Assembly (NCBI GenBank): GCA_025456495.1
Contig: JALOKO010000220.1
Span: forward strand, 1-6,757
DNA length: 6,757 nt
Source of the DNA: Bryobacterales bacterium
Lineage (GTDB): Bacteria > Acidobacteriota > Terriglobia > Bryobacterales > Bryobacteraceae
Reading direction: 5' to 3'
Shown here piece after piece: positions 1 to 6,223 of this stretch. A program made the position numbers and the translations under genes. The notes beneath the pieces were generated by a model. That model did not search any database. It was not told the DNA's origin and was given only the letters and a program-made list of their open reading frames with translations. How positions within the stretch are numbered: position 1 is the stretch's first letter; every line of letters begins with the position of its first letter.

Positions 1-1
1 G

Positions 2-616
2 ATCATCCTGCTTACCATCGCCATCAACTTCGTGATGCTGCCACTGAAGGTGACCAGCATGAAGAGCATGAAGAAGATGCAGGCGTTGCAACCGCAGATC
101 CAGGCCATCAACGATCGTTACAAGGGCATCAGCCTGCGCGACCCTCGCAAACAACAGCAGAACCAGGAGGTGATGGAACTCTACCAGAAGAACAACGTGA
201 ATCCGGCGGCAGGCTGCGTGCCCATGCTGCTGCAGATTCCATTCTTCTTTGCGTTCTATCAGGTGCTGAGCGTTGCCATTGAACTGCGCGGCGCAACGTG
301 GCTTTGGGTGGAGGATCTTTCGCGGCCGGAGACTTTCGCCATCCGCATCCTGCCGCTGACGATGGTGGTGTCCCAGATCTTCATGCAGCGGCTGACGCCC
401 AGCCCGTCCACTGACCCTACGCAGAAGATGATGATGAACACGATGCCGCTGGTGTTCGGGGTGATCTTCTGGTGGGCGTCCAGCGGATTGGTATTATATT
501 GGCTTACCAGCAACCTGGTTGGCATCGTGCAGCAACTGTTCATCAACAAATTCACAGAGAGCAGCGCGGTGGTACCCGTTGTTGTGGAGAGTAAAGCAAG
601 CAAGCGGCGGAAGTAG
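2..616 (+). CDS. yidC: Membrane protein insertase YidC (C-terminal part, 5' end outside window)
   Basis: YidC/Oxa1/Alb3-family insertase, which places and folds proteins in the inner membrane alone or with Sec. The frame is open from base 2, so the start and any large periplasmic domain lie upstream; about 204 residues remain. Visible order: the end of the first core membrane helix (IAINFVMLPLK), the charged cytoplasmic hairpin (KSMKKMQALQPQIQAI, with an E/K/Q-rich second half), the family hallmark NPAAGCVPMLLQIPFFFAFY leading into a membrane helix, then hydrophobic stretches around ILPLTMVVSQIF, MPLVFGVIFWWASSGLVLYW and LVGIVQQLF. The tail ends in basic SKASKRRK, typical of the ribosome-facing C-terminus. 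The stop is TAG at 614-616, and jag begins 24 nt later, as in the common yidC-jag-mnmE order. Family identity is secure; only the N-terminal half is missing. Confidence 0.97.
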   Translation: MILLTIAINFVMLPLKVTSMKSMKKMQALQPQIQAINDRYKGISLRDPRKQQQNQEVMELYQKNNVNPAAGCVPMLLQIPFFFAFYQVLSVAIELRGATWLWVEDLSRPETFAIRILPLTMVVSQIFMQRLTPSPSTDPTQKMMMNTMPLVFGVIFWWASSGLVLYWLTSNLVGIVQQLFINKFTESSAVVPVVVESKASKRRK

Positions 617-640
617 CGCCAAGCCAGGAAATATCTGCTC

Positions 641-1381
641 ATGCCAGACGCACCGGAAACAAACTCGACAACGCCCCTCTACACGGACGAGGATCATGGC
701 GAACGCATTGACGAATTCCTGGACACGGTCCTGGAAGCGGCGAAGCTGGAACTGGACTATACGGTGGGGCAGCCCACGCAGTATGATCCTGACTTTGACC
801 GTCCAGACCTGATGGTGGATTTCTTCGGCGAAGACGTAGACCTGCTGATGGCCAACAAGGGCGAACTGCTGTTGGCCCTGGAACACCTGACGCTGGAGAT
901 GCTGCGGATTCCCAGCGAGCACCATGCGCGCATTGCCTTCGATTGCAATGGACGGCGTTTGCTGCGGATGCGCGAGTTGCGGATGACCGCGCAAGCGGCG
1001 GCGGACAAGGTGGTGGACACCAACCAGCCCTTTGCCTTCAATCCGCTGAACAGCCGGGAACGGCGCGTGCTGCATATTGCGCTGCGCGACCGGACGGATG
1101 TGCGGTCAGAGAGCGCCAGCAGCCAGTACGGACGCTATGTGGTGATCTATCCGGCATCGATGCAAACGCCCGAAGTGGCTCCTCCGCCGCCCGGCCCGTT
1201 TGCCCCGCGCGGGGGACGCCCCGAAGGCAGCGCGGGCAGCGGACCGCGTGGTGAGGGTGGACGCCCGCCGCGTCGGGATGGCGGTGGCCGGGATGGCGGC
1301 GGTCGAGACGGTGGCGGTCGAGACGGCGGTAGGGATGGCGGCCGCGGTGGTCGTCCGCCACGTCGTGGACCACGCCGTTAA
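641..1381 (+). CDS. jag: Jag/KhpB-like KH-R3H RNA-binding protein with Gly/Arg-rich tail
   Basis: Cytoplasmic single-stranded nucleic-acid-binding protein of the Jag (SpoIIIJ-associated, KhpB) family, 246 residues. The usual Jag_N domain is absent; residues 15-40 form only a short acidic, helix-prone lead-in. The KH segment is roughly residues 35-90 and its expected GxxG loop reads A71-N-K-G74, so the first glycine is missing. The R3H domain is roughly residues 104-170, with PLNSRERRVLH containing the R141-xxx-H145 signature, then SESAS and GRYVVIYP. From about residue 175 the protein is low-complexity: a PPPPGPF stretch, then Arg/Gly-rich sequence with RDGGG repeats (212-234), ending RRGPRR. 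The ATG at 641 is supported by AGGA at 626-629, although the 11-nt spacing is long. Its position between yidC and mnmE matches the conserved cluster. In other bacteria KhpB binds many RNAs and affects cell division; the role here is inferred. Confidence 0.93.
   Translation: MPDAPETNSTTPLYTDEDHGERIDEFLDTVLEAAKLELDYTVGQPTQYDPDFDRPDLMVDFFGEDVDLLMANKGELLLALEHLTLEMLRIPSEHHARIAFDCNGRRLLRMRELRMTAQAAADKVVDTNQPFAFNPLNSRERRVLHIALRDRTDVRSESASSQYGRYVVIYPASMQTPEVAPPPPGPFAPRGGRPEGSAGSGPRGEGGRPPRRDGGGRDGGGRDGGGRDGGRDGGRGGRPPRRGPRR
1274..1342 (+). repeat. In-frame 15-nt repeats encoding RDGGG units in the Jag tail
   Basis: Tandem imperfect repeat within jag, coding R-D-G-G-G three times and then R-D-G-G twice. 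The unit is cgg/cga-gat/gac-ggc/ggt-ggc/ggt-ggt/ggc, so codons vary synonymously between copies. That suggests the peptide pattern is kept rather than being a fresh duplication. The last two units are 12 nt rather than 15, still in frame. The charge pattern (alternating Arg and Asp among glycines) resembles RGG-type RNA-binding tails but is less purely basic. Copy number may vary between strains. Confidence 0.85.
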
Positions 1382-1390
1382 GGGCCGGAT

Positions 1391-1412
1391 GCAGGCTCAG
1401 CCGTGAGCTTGC
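1391..1412 (+). promoter_or_regulatory. 9-bp RNA hairpin between jag and mnmE
   Basis: The arms GCAGGCTCA (1391-1399) and TGAGCTTGC (1404-1412) pair over nine positions with one G-U wobble (1394-1409), closing a GCCG tetraloop. It is followed by ACAATTTCT (1413-1421) and then the mnmE GTG. There is no clean U-run, so a strong intrinsic terminator is unlikely; a weak attenuator or a structure controlling mnmE translation fits better. The hairpin covers the region where a Shine-Dalgarno would be expected. The pairing is directly visible; the function is inference. Confidence 0.5.
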
Positions 1413-1421
1413 ACAATTTCT

Positions 1422-2783
1422 GTGAACCTGCGCGATACCATTGTGGCCCTGGCGACTCCCGCCGGCAGAAGCGGCCTGGGTGTGGTGCGTCTTAGCGGCC
1501 AGCAGGCGACTGTGGTTGCGGCCCAGCTGACTGGCGCGCGCGATGCCGGGCAATGGACTCCTCGCCGCGCAACCCTGGCGCAGTTGCGTGATGCCGATGG
1601 CGACGCGGTGGACCAGGTGCTGTTGACGTGGTTCCGTGCGCCGCATTCCTACACCGGCGAGGACGTGGTGGAGATCGCTTGCCACGGGTCCCCGGTGGTC
1701 TTGCGCTTCTGCATGGAAGCTGCGCTGGGTGCTGGGGCGCGCCTGGCGGGTCCGGGTGAGTTCACGCTGCGCGCCTTCGCCAATGGACGCATCGATCTTC
1801 CGCGCGCCGAAGCAGTGCGGGACCTGATTGAATCCACCACGTTGTATCAGGCGAAGATCGCCAGCCAGCAGGCCGATGGCAGCCTTGCCCGGCAGACCCG
1901 TCCCATCAAAGAGCAGGTGCTGGCGCTGATCGCGCAACTGGAAGCGGGCATCGATTTCGCTGAAGACGCGACCAGCGAAATTGATATCCCGGCAAGCAGC
2001 CTCATTCTGGGATCGCTGTCCAGCCCGGAAACGGCACTACGCCGCATGGCGGAATCGTATTCCTACGGACGCATGGTGCAGGAGGGTGTCCGGCTGGCGA
2101 TTGTTGGCCGACCGAACGTGGGCAAGAGTAGCTTGTTCAACGCCCTGTTGCAGCAGGACCGCGCCATCGTTACCGAGATTCCCGGTACGACGCGCGACGT
2201 GGTGAGTGAGCGCATGGCCATCGGCGGGCTGCCCGTGCAGTTGATGGACACGGCGGGAATCCGTGAGGGTACGGACGTGGTAGAGAGTCTCGGCATCCAG
2301 CGTACCTATGCCGCGATGGCGGATGCTGATCTAACGCTGGTGGTGCTGGACCTGTCGCAGCCGGTAACCGAAGAGGACCTTCGTTTGCTGGGGCAGGCGC
2401 ACGCGGCCGGCCCGCATCTGGTGGCCGGGAACAAGTGCGATCTGCCGCGACGGGCCGCGACGCCGTGCGCGTTGTGTGAAGTGTCAGCAACCACCCTGGC
2501 GGGCGTGGAGACGCTGCGCGAGGCCATCCGGGAAGCATTACTGCCCGCAGAGGGCGCCGCCGTGGACCAGGCACTTGTCACCAATGCGCGTCATGCAAAC
2601 CTCCTGCGGCAGGCGGCCGACGCGCTGGCCAAGGGCATGCAGGCCGCGCGGGACGGCCTACCGCACGAACTGCTGCTGATTGATTGCTACAGTTGCCTGC
2701 AGGCCCTGGACGAACTCACCGGCGCCACCACCGCCGATGACATCCTGAACCGCATCTTTAACAGCTTCTGCATCGGCAAGTAG
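1422..2783 (+). CDS. mnmE: tRNA modification GTPase MnmE (TrmE)
   Basis: Potassium-activated GTPase that, with MnmG, installs the (carboxymethyl)aminomethyl group on wobble U34 of certain tRNAs; cytoplasmic. At 453 residues it matches the usual family length (about 450-460). The N-terminal folate-binding domain (about 1-120) shows DTIVALATPAGRSGLGVVRLSG, YTGEDVVEIACHGSP and PGEFTLRAFANGRIDLPRAEAV. The G domain carries G1 GRPNVGKSS (229-237, with N232 as the likely K+ ligand), G2 GTTRD (255-259), G3 DTAG (276-279), G4 NKCD (337-340) and G5 SA (355-356). E288 aligns with the catalytic Glu after the DTAG loop. The C-terminal FCIGK has the conserved Cys450. All key residues are present. The start is GTG: an in-frame TGA at 1404 rules out a longer protein, and no good Shine-Dalgarno is seen. 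An ATT at 1416 is a remote alternative start. Confidence 0.97.
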   Translation: MNLRDTIVALATPAGRSGLGVVRLSGQQATVVAAQLTGARDAGQWTPRRATLAQLRDADGDAVDQVLLTWFRAPHSYTGEDVVEIACHGSPVVLRFCMEAALGAGARLAGPGEFTLRAFANGRIDLPRAEAVRDLIESTTLYQAKIASQQADGSLARQTRPIKEQVLALIAQLEAGIDFAEDATSEIDIPASSLILGSLSSPETALRRMAESYSYGRMVQEGVRLAIVGRPNVGKSSLFNALLQQDRAIVTEIPGTTRDVVSERMAIGGLPVQLMDTAGIREGTDVVESLGIQRTYAAMADADLTLVVLDLSQPVTEEDLRLLGQAHAAGPHLVAGNKCDLPRRAATPCALCEVSATTLAGVETLREAIREALLPAEGAAVDQALVTNARHANLLRQAADALAKGMQAARDGLPHELLLIDCYSCLQALDELTGATTADDILNRIFNSFCIGK

Positions 2784-2801
2784 GGCGTTCGCCAAACAGG
2801 T

Positions 2802-2828
2802 AGCCCGCGCTGGACTAGGGTTCGGGCT
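2802..2828. terminator. Weak inverted repeat at the mnmE/napA convergent junction
   Basis: AGCCCG (2802-2807) and CGGGCT (2823-2828) are complementary across a 15-nt loop and lie where the two converging genes end; the second arm is inside the last napA codons. The stem is only 6 bp and no T-run follows on either strand, so this is at best a weak bidirectional terminator. The 31-nt gap between the stop codons holds nothing else recognisable. Confidence 0.2.
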
Positions 2829-5073
2829 CCACCGTGATGGCGGCGATCTTGAATTCCGGTTCCTTTGACGCCGGGTCAAGCGCATCGATGGTGAGCAGAT
2901 TCGTGAGCCGCTCAGGATCATGGAAGTGCGCGTACACTGAGCCCGGGCGGGCGTTCTCCGTTTGGCGGACCCGCAGCACCAGCGACCCACGCCGTGAGCG
3001 CAAACGCACGCGTTGCCCGTTGCGCAGGCCCAGTCGCTTGACGTCCGTCGGGTGCATCTCTGCGACGGCCTCCAGATGGGTGGCGGCCAGCGCCTTCACC
3101 TTGCCGGTCATGGTGGCGGTGTGCCAGTGTTCCAGGATGCGGCCCGTGTTCAGGTAGAGCGGGTATTCCGCGTCGGGCATTTCCGCGGGAAGCTTCTGGT
3201 CGCGCATCCAGACGACGGCCTTGTTGCCGGGTCGTCCGTAGAACTGAATACGATGGGGCCAGTCAGCAGCCACCAACGGATCCTCGCCTTGGACGTAGCG
3301 GCGCCGGGTGCCGGGGTGGGTAGGGGTGGGCAGGGGCCACAGCAGGCCGGAAGCCTGGCGCAGGCGGTCGCGGGTCATGCCGGTGAAGTCGTACGCCGTA
3401 CCCCGGGCTGCTTCGCGAATCTCGTCCCAGGCGGCGGCGGGTGTGGGGAAGTCCAACAGGCTGCCATGCCCTAAGCGCTGTCCCAGGTCCTTGAGGATGT
3501 CGAAGTCCGGGCGGGCCTCGCCGCTGGGTTCGATGGCTTTTTCCAGTAACTGATATCGGCGTTCGCTACAACCGTAGATACCTTCCTTTTCGGCCCACAA
3601 CGCGGAAGGAAGCACCACGTCCGCCAGTTCTGAGGTGCGTGTGGGGTGGAAGGCTTCGGCCACCACCAGGAAGGTGTCCTCACTAGCCATCGCCTTGCGG
3701 TAGCGGCCCGCATTGGGCAGGCTCTGACCGGGGTTGGTGGTCATCACGTAGAGGCACTTTACCTGGCCGCTTTCCAGAGCCTGGAACATCTCCACGGCGG
3801 AGTGGCCGGGCTTGGCCGAGATGCGGCCGGCAGGCAGCTTCCACAAGGCCTCAACCTCTGTGCGATGGGCGGCGTTAGCCACCAGACGGCCGAAGGGCAA
3901 CAGGTGCGCCAGGGCGCCGCCGTCGCGGACACCGCCACAGGCGTTCGGTTGCCCGGTAAGCGAAAACGGGGTAGAGCCCGGCTTGCCAATCTTGCCCGTA
4001 ATGAGGCTCAGGTTCATGATGAGGTTGTTCAGCCAGACGCCTTGCGTGCGCTGGTTGACACCCATGGTCCACATCGACATGGCGGGAACGCCGGGCTCGC
4101 CAAACCAGCGCGCAGCCTGGATGATCTTGTCCGCGCTGACACCGGAATCGGCTTCCGCGCGTTGCGGCGTGTAGGCGGCCAGCCACTGCTTGTAGGCCTC
4201 CCAGCTTTGGTTGGCTTCGGCGCCCAGACCAAACTGGAGATGGGTGCGGATGAAGCGCTCATCCACCATCTCTTCGTTCACCATCACCTGGGCCATCGCG
4301 TTCAGGATGGAGAGGTCCATGCCAGGCTTGCAATCCAGCCAGAGGTCAGCGTAGGCGGCGGTGCGGGTGCGGCGCGGGTCCACCACGATGATGCGCGTGG
4401 CAGGATTGTTCTCTTTGCGGCGGAGGATGCGGCCCCACAGGATGGGATGGGCCTCGGCGGCGTTTGACCCCACCAGCAGGAAGACGTTGGCATAGTCAAT
4501 ATCCTCATAGCAGCCCATGGGCTCATCCTTGCCGAAAGCGGTGATGTAGCCGCCCGCCGCGGATGCCATGCACAGGCGCGGATTGCCGTCGATGTTGTTG
4601 GTGCCGATGCCGCCCTTGAACAGCTTGTTGGCCAGATAGGTTTCTTCCGTCAACGCCTGGCCGGAGCCGTAGAAGGCCACCGAATCCGGTCCGTGCTGTT
4701 CGATGGACTGGCGGAAGCGCGAGGCCACCAGCGACATAGCCTCCTCCCAGGAGGCGCGCTGGAGTTGGCCGTTCTTGCGCACCAGTGGATGCAGCAGGCG
4801 GTCGGGCGAGTCCATCATCTCCGGCAGCATGGCGCCCTTCACGCAAAGGTAGCCCTCGTTATGATTGCGCGCGTCGCCTTTGACGGCGGTAACCTTGCCA
4901 TCCTTGACGCCAATGAACAATCCGCATCCAGTGCCGCAGTAGCGGCAGACGCTCTTCACCCAACGGTCTGGTTCTTGCGTCACGGCGCCCAGCACGGGCA
5001 GGCTCTCCAGGCTGGTGGCGGCGGCCCAGGCCAAGGGGAGTTCCAGAACTTTTCTGCGGCTGATGGAAGTCAT
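2815..5073 (-). CDS. napA: Periplasmic nitrate reductase catalytic subunit NapA
   Basis: Mo-bisMGD enzyme reducing nitrate to nitrite in the periplasm; 752 residues, close to the short, Desulfovibrio-type NapA (about 755) rather than the 828-residue E. coli form. A Tat-type signal is present (SRRKVLE, twin Arg 6-7, hydrophobic to about residue 30). The 4Fe-4S motif is C43-x2-C46-x3-C50...C77, with K79 of the LCVKG motif next to it. The Mo-ligand cysteine is C168 in GNPRLCMASA. Further NapA hallmarks are DEPMGCYEDIDYA, HPILWGRI, NQRTQGVWLNNLIMNLSLIT, FSLTGQPNACGG, TGRILEHWHTATMT (about 641-654, cofactor-binding domain) and SKEPEFKI near the C-terminus. The frame stays open 171 codons upstream, but the start is fixed by the AGGAGG site, the Tat signal and the ATGA overlap with the upstream cytochrome gene. 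Those features separate it from cytoplasmic NasA and from membrane-bound NarG. No NapD maturation chaperone is seen in the window. Confidence 0.95.
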   Translation of the reverse strand: MTSISRRKVLELPLAWAAATSLESLPVLGAVTQEPDRWVKSVCRYCGTGCGLFIGVKDGKVTAVKGDARNHNEGYLCVKGAMLPEMMDSPDRLLHPLVRKNGQLQRASWEEAMSLVASRFRQSIEQHGPDSVAFYGSGQALTEETYLANKLFKGGIGTNNIDGNPRLCMASAAGGYITAFGKDEPMGCYEDIDYANVFLLVGSNAAEAHPILWGRILRRKENNPATRIIVVDPRRTRTAAYADLWLDCKPGMDLSILNAMAQVMVNEEMVDERFIRTHLQFGLGAEANQSWEAYKQWLAAYTPQRAEADSGVSADKIIQAARWFGEPGVPAMSMWTMGVNQRTQGVWLNNLIMNLSLITGKIGKPGSTPFSLTGQPNACGGVRDGGALAHLLPFGRLVANAAHRTEVEALWKLPAGRISAKPGHSAVEMFQALESGQVKCLYVMTTNPGQSLPNAGRYRKAMASEDTFLVVAEAFHPTRTSELADVVLPSALWAEKEGIYGCSERRYQLLEKAIEPSGEARPDFDILKDLGQRLGHGSLLDFPTPAAAWDEIREAARGTAYDFTGMTRDRLRQASGLLWPLPTPTHPGTRRRYVQGEDPLVAADWPHRIQFYGRPGNKAVVWMRDQKLPAEMPDAEYPLYLNTGRILEHWHTATMTGKVKALAATHLEAVAEMHPTDVKRLGLRNGQRVRLRSRRGSLVLRVRQTENARPGSVYAHFHDPERLTNLLTIDALDPASKEPEFKIAAITVEPEP

Positions 5074-5534
5074 GGCGCTTTCTCCTCCTGCGCTTCGTTG
5101 CGGAACAGGGCGGCATGCGGGTTCAAGCGGTGCGGGGAATGGCATTGCCAGCAGGCTTGCTCGCCCTTGGCGGCGGCGCTGCTCATGGCGGGCAGCTTCA
5201 TGCTGTCCACCATGGCGGCGTGGCAGGAAACGCATTGCGTTGCGCCCGGCTTCATGACGAAGTTCGCCCCCACCGCACCATGGCAGCTCACGCAGGGGAC
5301 GTTGCGGGAACCGTGCTTGGACGCTTCCCAATCCGCGGCAATCTGGCTGTGCATGCGGGCGTGGCAGCGCAGACAATCGCCGCTGGGAGCGCTGATGCGT
5401 GGGTGGTCCTGACGGGGCTTGCGCTTGGCGGCGGCGGGCGGGGACTGCGGTTCGGCAAACACCGCACCGGGGGGCGGCAACGTCAGAAGCCCCAGCAGCA
5501 GGGCAACAGGTGCGAGGATCCAGCGCAGGCGCAT
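5070..5534 (-). CDS. Secreted tetrahaem c-type cytochrome, probable NapA electron donor
   Basis: Small periplasmic multihaem cytochrome of 154 residues. A Sec signal peptide (MRLRWILAPVALLLGLL...) with likely cleavage after AVFA at residue 27 is followed by four haem-attachment motifs: CLRCH (54-58), CVSCH (81-85), CVSCH (101-105) and CWQCH (128-132). The first two are separated by a W-x-x-S-x-H element (69-74), common in NapC/NrfH and c554-like cytochromes. Other histidines (H62, H74, H135, H140) could be distal ligands. There is no permanent membrane anchor, so it is not a classic NapC, and four haems exclude diheme NapB. Its stop overlaps the napA start (ATGA, 5070-5073), so the two are translationally coupled. 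A role passing electrons to NapA, comparable to NapM of Desulfovibrio, is inferred from context. The ATG at 5534 was preferred to one 10 codons upstream because AAGGAG sits 8 nt before it and the signal peptide begins there. Confidence 0.9.
   Translation of the reverse strand: MRLRWILAPVALLLGLLTLPPPGAVFAEPQSPPAAAKRKPRQDHPRISAPSGDCLRCHARMHSQIAADWEASKHGSRNVPCVSCHGAVGANFVMKPGATQCVSCHAAMVDSMKLPAMSSAAAKGEQACWQCHSPHRLNPHAALFRNEAQEEKAP
5084..5089 (-). promoter_or_regulatory. Shine-Dalgarno fixing the napA start
   Basis: A perfect AGGAGG on the minus strand lies 10 nt before the ATG at 5073, inside the last codons of the cytochrome gene. It decides between this start and the much longer open frame that runs to 5586. 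Confidence 0.8.
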
Positions 5535-5542
5535 CAAGGCAT

Positions 5543-5548
5543 CTCCTT
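5543..5548 (-). promoter_or_regulatory. Shine-Dalgarno fixing the cytochrome start
   Basis: AAGGAG on the minus strand, 8 nt before the ATG at 5534. It supports this start over the in-frame ATG at 5564, which would add ten hydrophilic residues ahead of the signal peptide. Confidence 0.75.
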
Positions 5549-5601
5549 CGTGGAAGCCCCGCACTGGAATACCGCCGATACGGCAAAGCCGAGGCTTAGG
5601 G

Positions 5602-5640
5602 ATTGTATATCATAATTGGACCGTTAAGTCTTTATCTTTC
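5602..5640 (-). promoter_or_regulatory. AT-rich candidate promoter region of the cytochrome-napA operon
   Basis: A markedly AT-rich patch in otherwise GC-rich DNA, about 70-105 nt upstream of the cytochrome ATG. On the minus strand it contains TATGAT (5614-5609) and TACAAT (5607-5602), both good -10 hexamers. A matching -35 at 16-18 nt is poor: the best is TTAACG at 5627-5622, only 14 nt before TACAAT. A weak -35 would fit an activator-dependent promoter. The same 211-nt gap separates this operon from the divergent plus-strand gene at 5746, so the patch may serve both. No convincing FNR or NarL site was recognised. Confidence 0.4.
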
Positions 5641-5745
5641 CGCAAGCGCATCTTTTCGCGGGTGCTGCCTTCCGAAATGAGGGGTTGATCCCGCAGGGAC
5701 GCGCACGGGAGACATGGACGTACACTGTGAACGGAGGCTGTAGGT

Positions 5746-6201
5746 ATGCTTCGATTGCCAATACTTCGTTTGCCAGTGTGTCTCTTGCTGGCGTTGCTGG
5801 CGGGAATGACGGGAATGGCGCAGCAGGCCGATGAGCGTGGTGCGGTGGTGGCGTTGGTAGATCGCTATGCGTCGGCGCGGGAAGGCCAGAACGCGGCCGC
5901 GCTGGCGGACTTGTTCACTCAGCAGGCAGACCAACTGGTGTCCTCGGGAGAGTGGCGGCGGGGACGGGCTGCGCTGGTGGAGGGGATGCTGGGCAGCTCT
6001 CGCAACAACCCCGGAAACCGCACCATCTCGGTAGAGACCGTGTCGTTCCTCAGCGACAGCGTGGCCATCGCCAACGCGCGCTATGAGATTGCGGGCGACG
6101 CCAATCGCCCTGCCCGGCAAATGTGGAGCACCTTCGTCTGCGTGCGGGATGCGGGGCAGTGGCGTATTGCCGCCATCCGCAACATGTTGCCCGCGCGGTA
6201 G
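5746..6201 (+). CDS. Secreted SnoaL/NTF2-like (SgcJ/EcaC, DUF4440-type) protein
   Basis: A 151-residue protein with a signal peptide (MLRLPILRLPVCLLLALLAG, likely cut after GMA at residue 25) and then a single cone-shaped NTF2-like domain filling residues 28-150. The pattern matches the SgcJ/EcaC group: an N-terminal helix (AVVALVDRYASAREGQNAAAL), ADLFTQQADQLVSSGEWRRGRAAL, a strand with VSFLSDSVAIANARYEIAG, and the closing FVCVRDAGQWRIAAIRNMLP. Despite the 'oxidoreductase' label sometimes given to the group, no catalytic residues can be assigned, and substrate and role are unknown. The ATG at 5746 has GGAGG at 5733-5737, 8 nt upstream. It is divergent from the nap operon and convergent with the pseudopilin gene, with only 22 nt between stop codons and no visible terminator, so it is probably transcribed alone. 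A link to nitrate respiration is not supported by sequence. Confidence 0.8.
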   Translation: MLRLPILRLPVCLLLALLAGMTGMAQQADERGAVVALVDRYASAREGQNAAALADLFTQQADQLVSSGEWRRGRAALVEGMLGSSRNNPGNRTISVETVSFLSDSVAIANARYEIAGDANRPARQMWSTFVCVRDAGQWRIAAIRNMLPAR

Positions 6202-6223
6202 GATCCGCGGCCTCGGCAGGGAG

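Noticed and set aside
494..1075. 193-codon minus-strand frame across yidC and jag
   Set aside because: Antisense to two genuine genes with no domain pattern.
1274..1342. Short direct repeats that might suggest a CRISPR or other repeat array
   Set aside because: The 12-15-nt units are contiguous, without spacers, and code in frame for RDGGG within jag.
1038..1937. 299-codon minus-strand frame across jag and mnmE
   Set aside because: It covers two well-identified genes, has low-complexity Arg/His-rich content and matches no family; antisense shadow.
3646..4467. 273-codon open frame on the plus strand, antisense to napA
   Set aside because: It is a shadow of GC-rich coding sequence: no recognisable domain and no supporting ribosome site, and the opposite strand is a fully conserved NapA.
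5074..5586. N-terminal extension of napA to a 923-residue protein
   Set aside because: The extra 171 codons run in another frame through the tetrahaem cytochrome gene. The Tat signal, the AGGAGG and the ATGA overlap all place the start at 5073.
5603..5616. Possible FNR-type box, TTGTA-TATC-ATAAT
   Set aside because: Only three of five positions match in each half of TTGAT-N4-ATCAA, which is expected by chance in an AT-rich patch.
5714..5743. Nine-codon upstream ORF ending 2 nt before the NTF2-like gene
   Set aside because: It has no properly spaced ribosome site and its end coincides with the Shine-Dalgarno region of the real gene; nothing shows it is translated.
6202..6223. Terminator between the NTF2-like gene and the pseudopilin gene
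   Set aside because: The 22-nt gap shows no usable stem or T-run on either strand.
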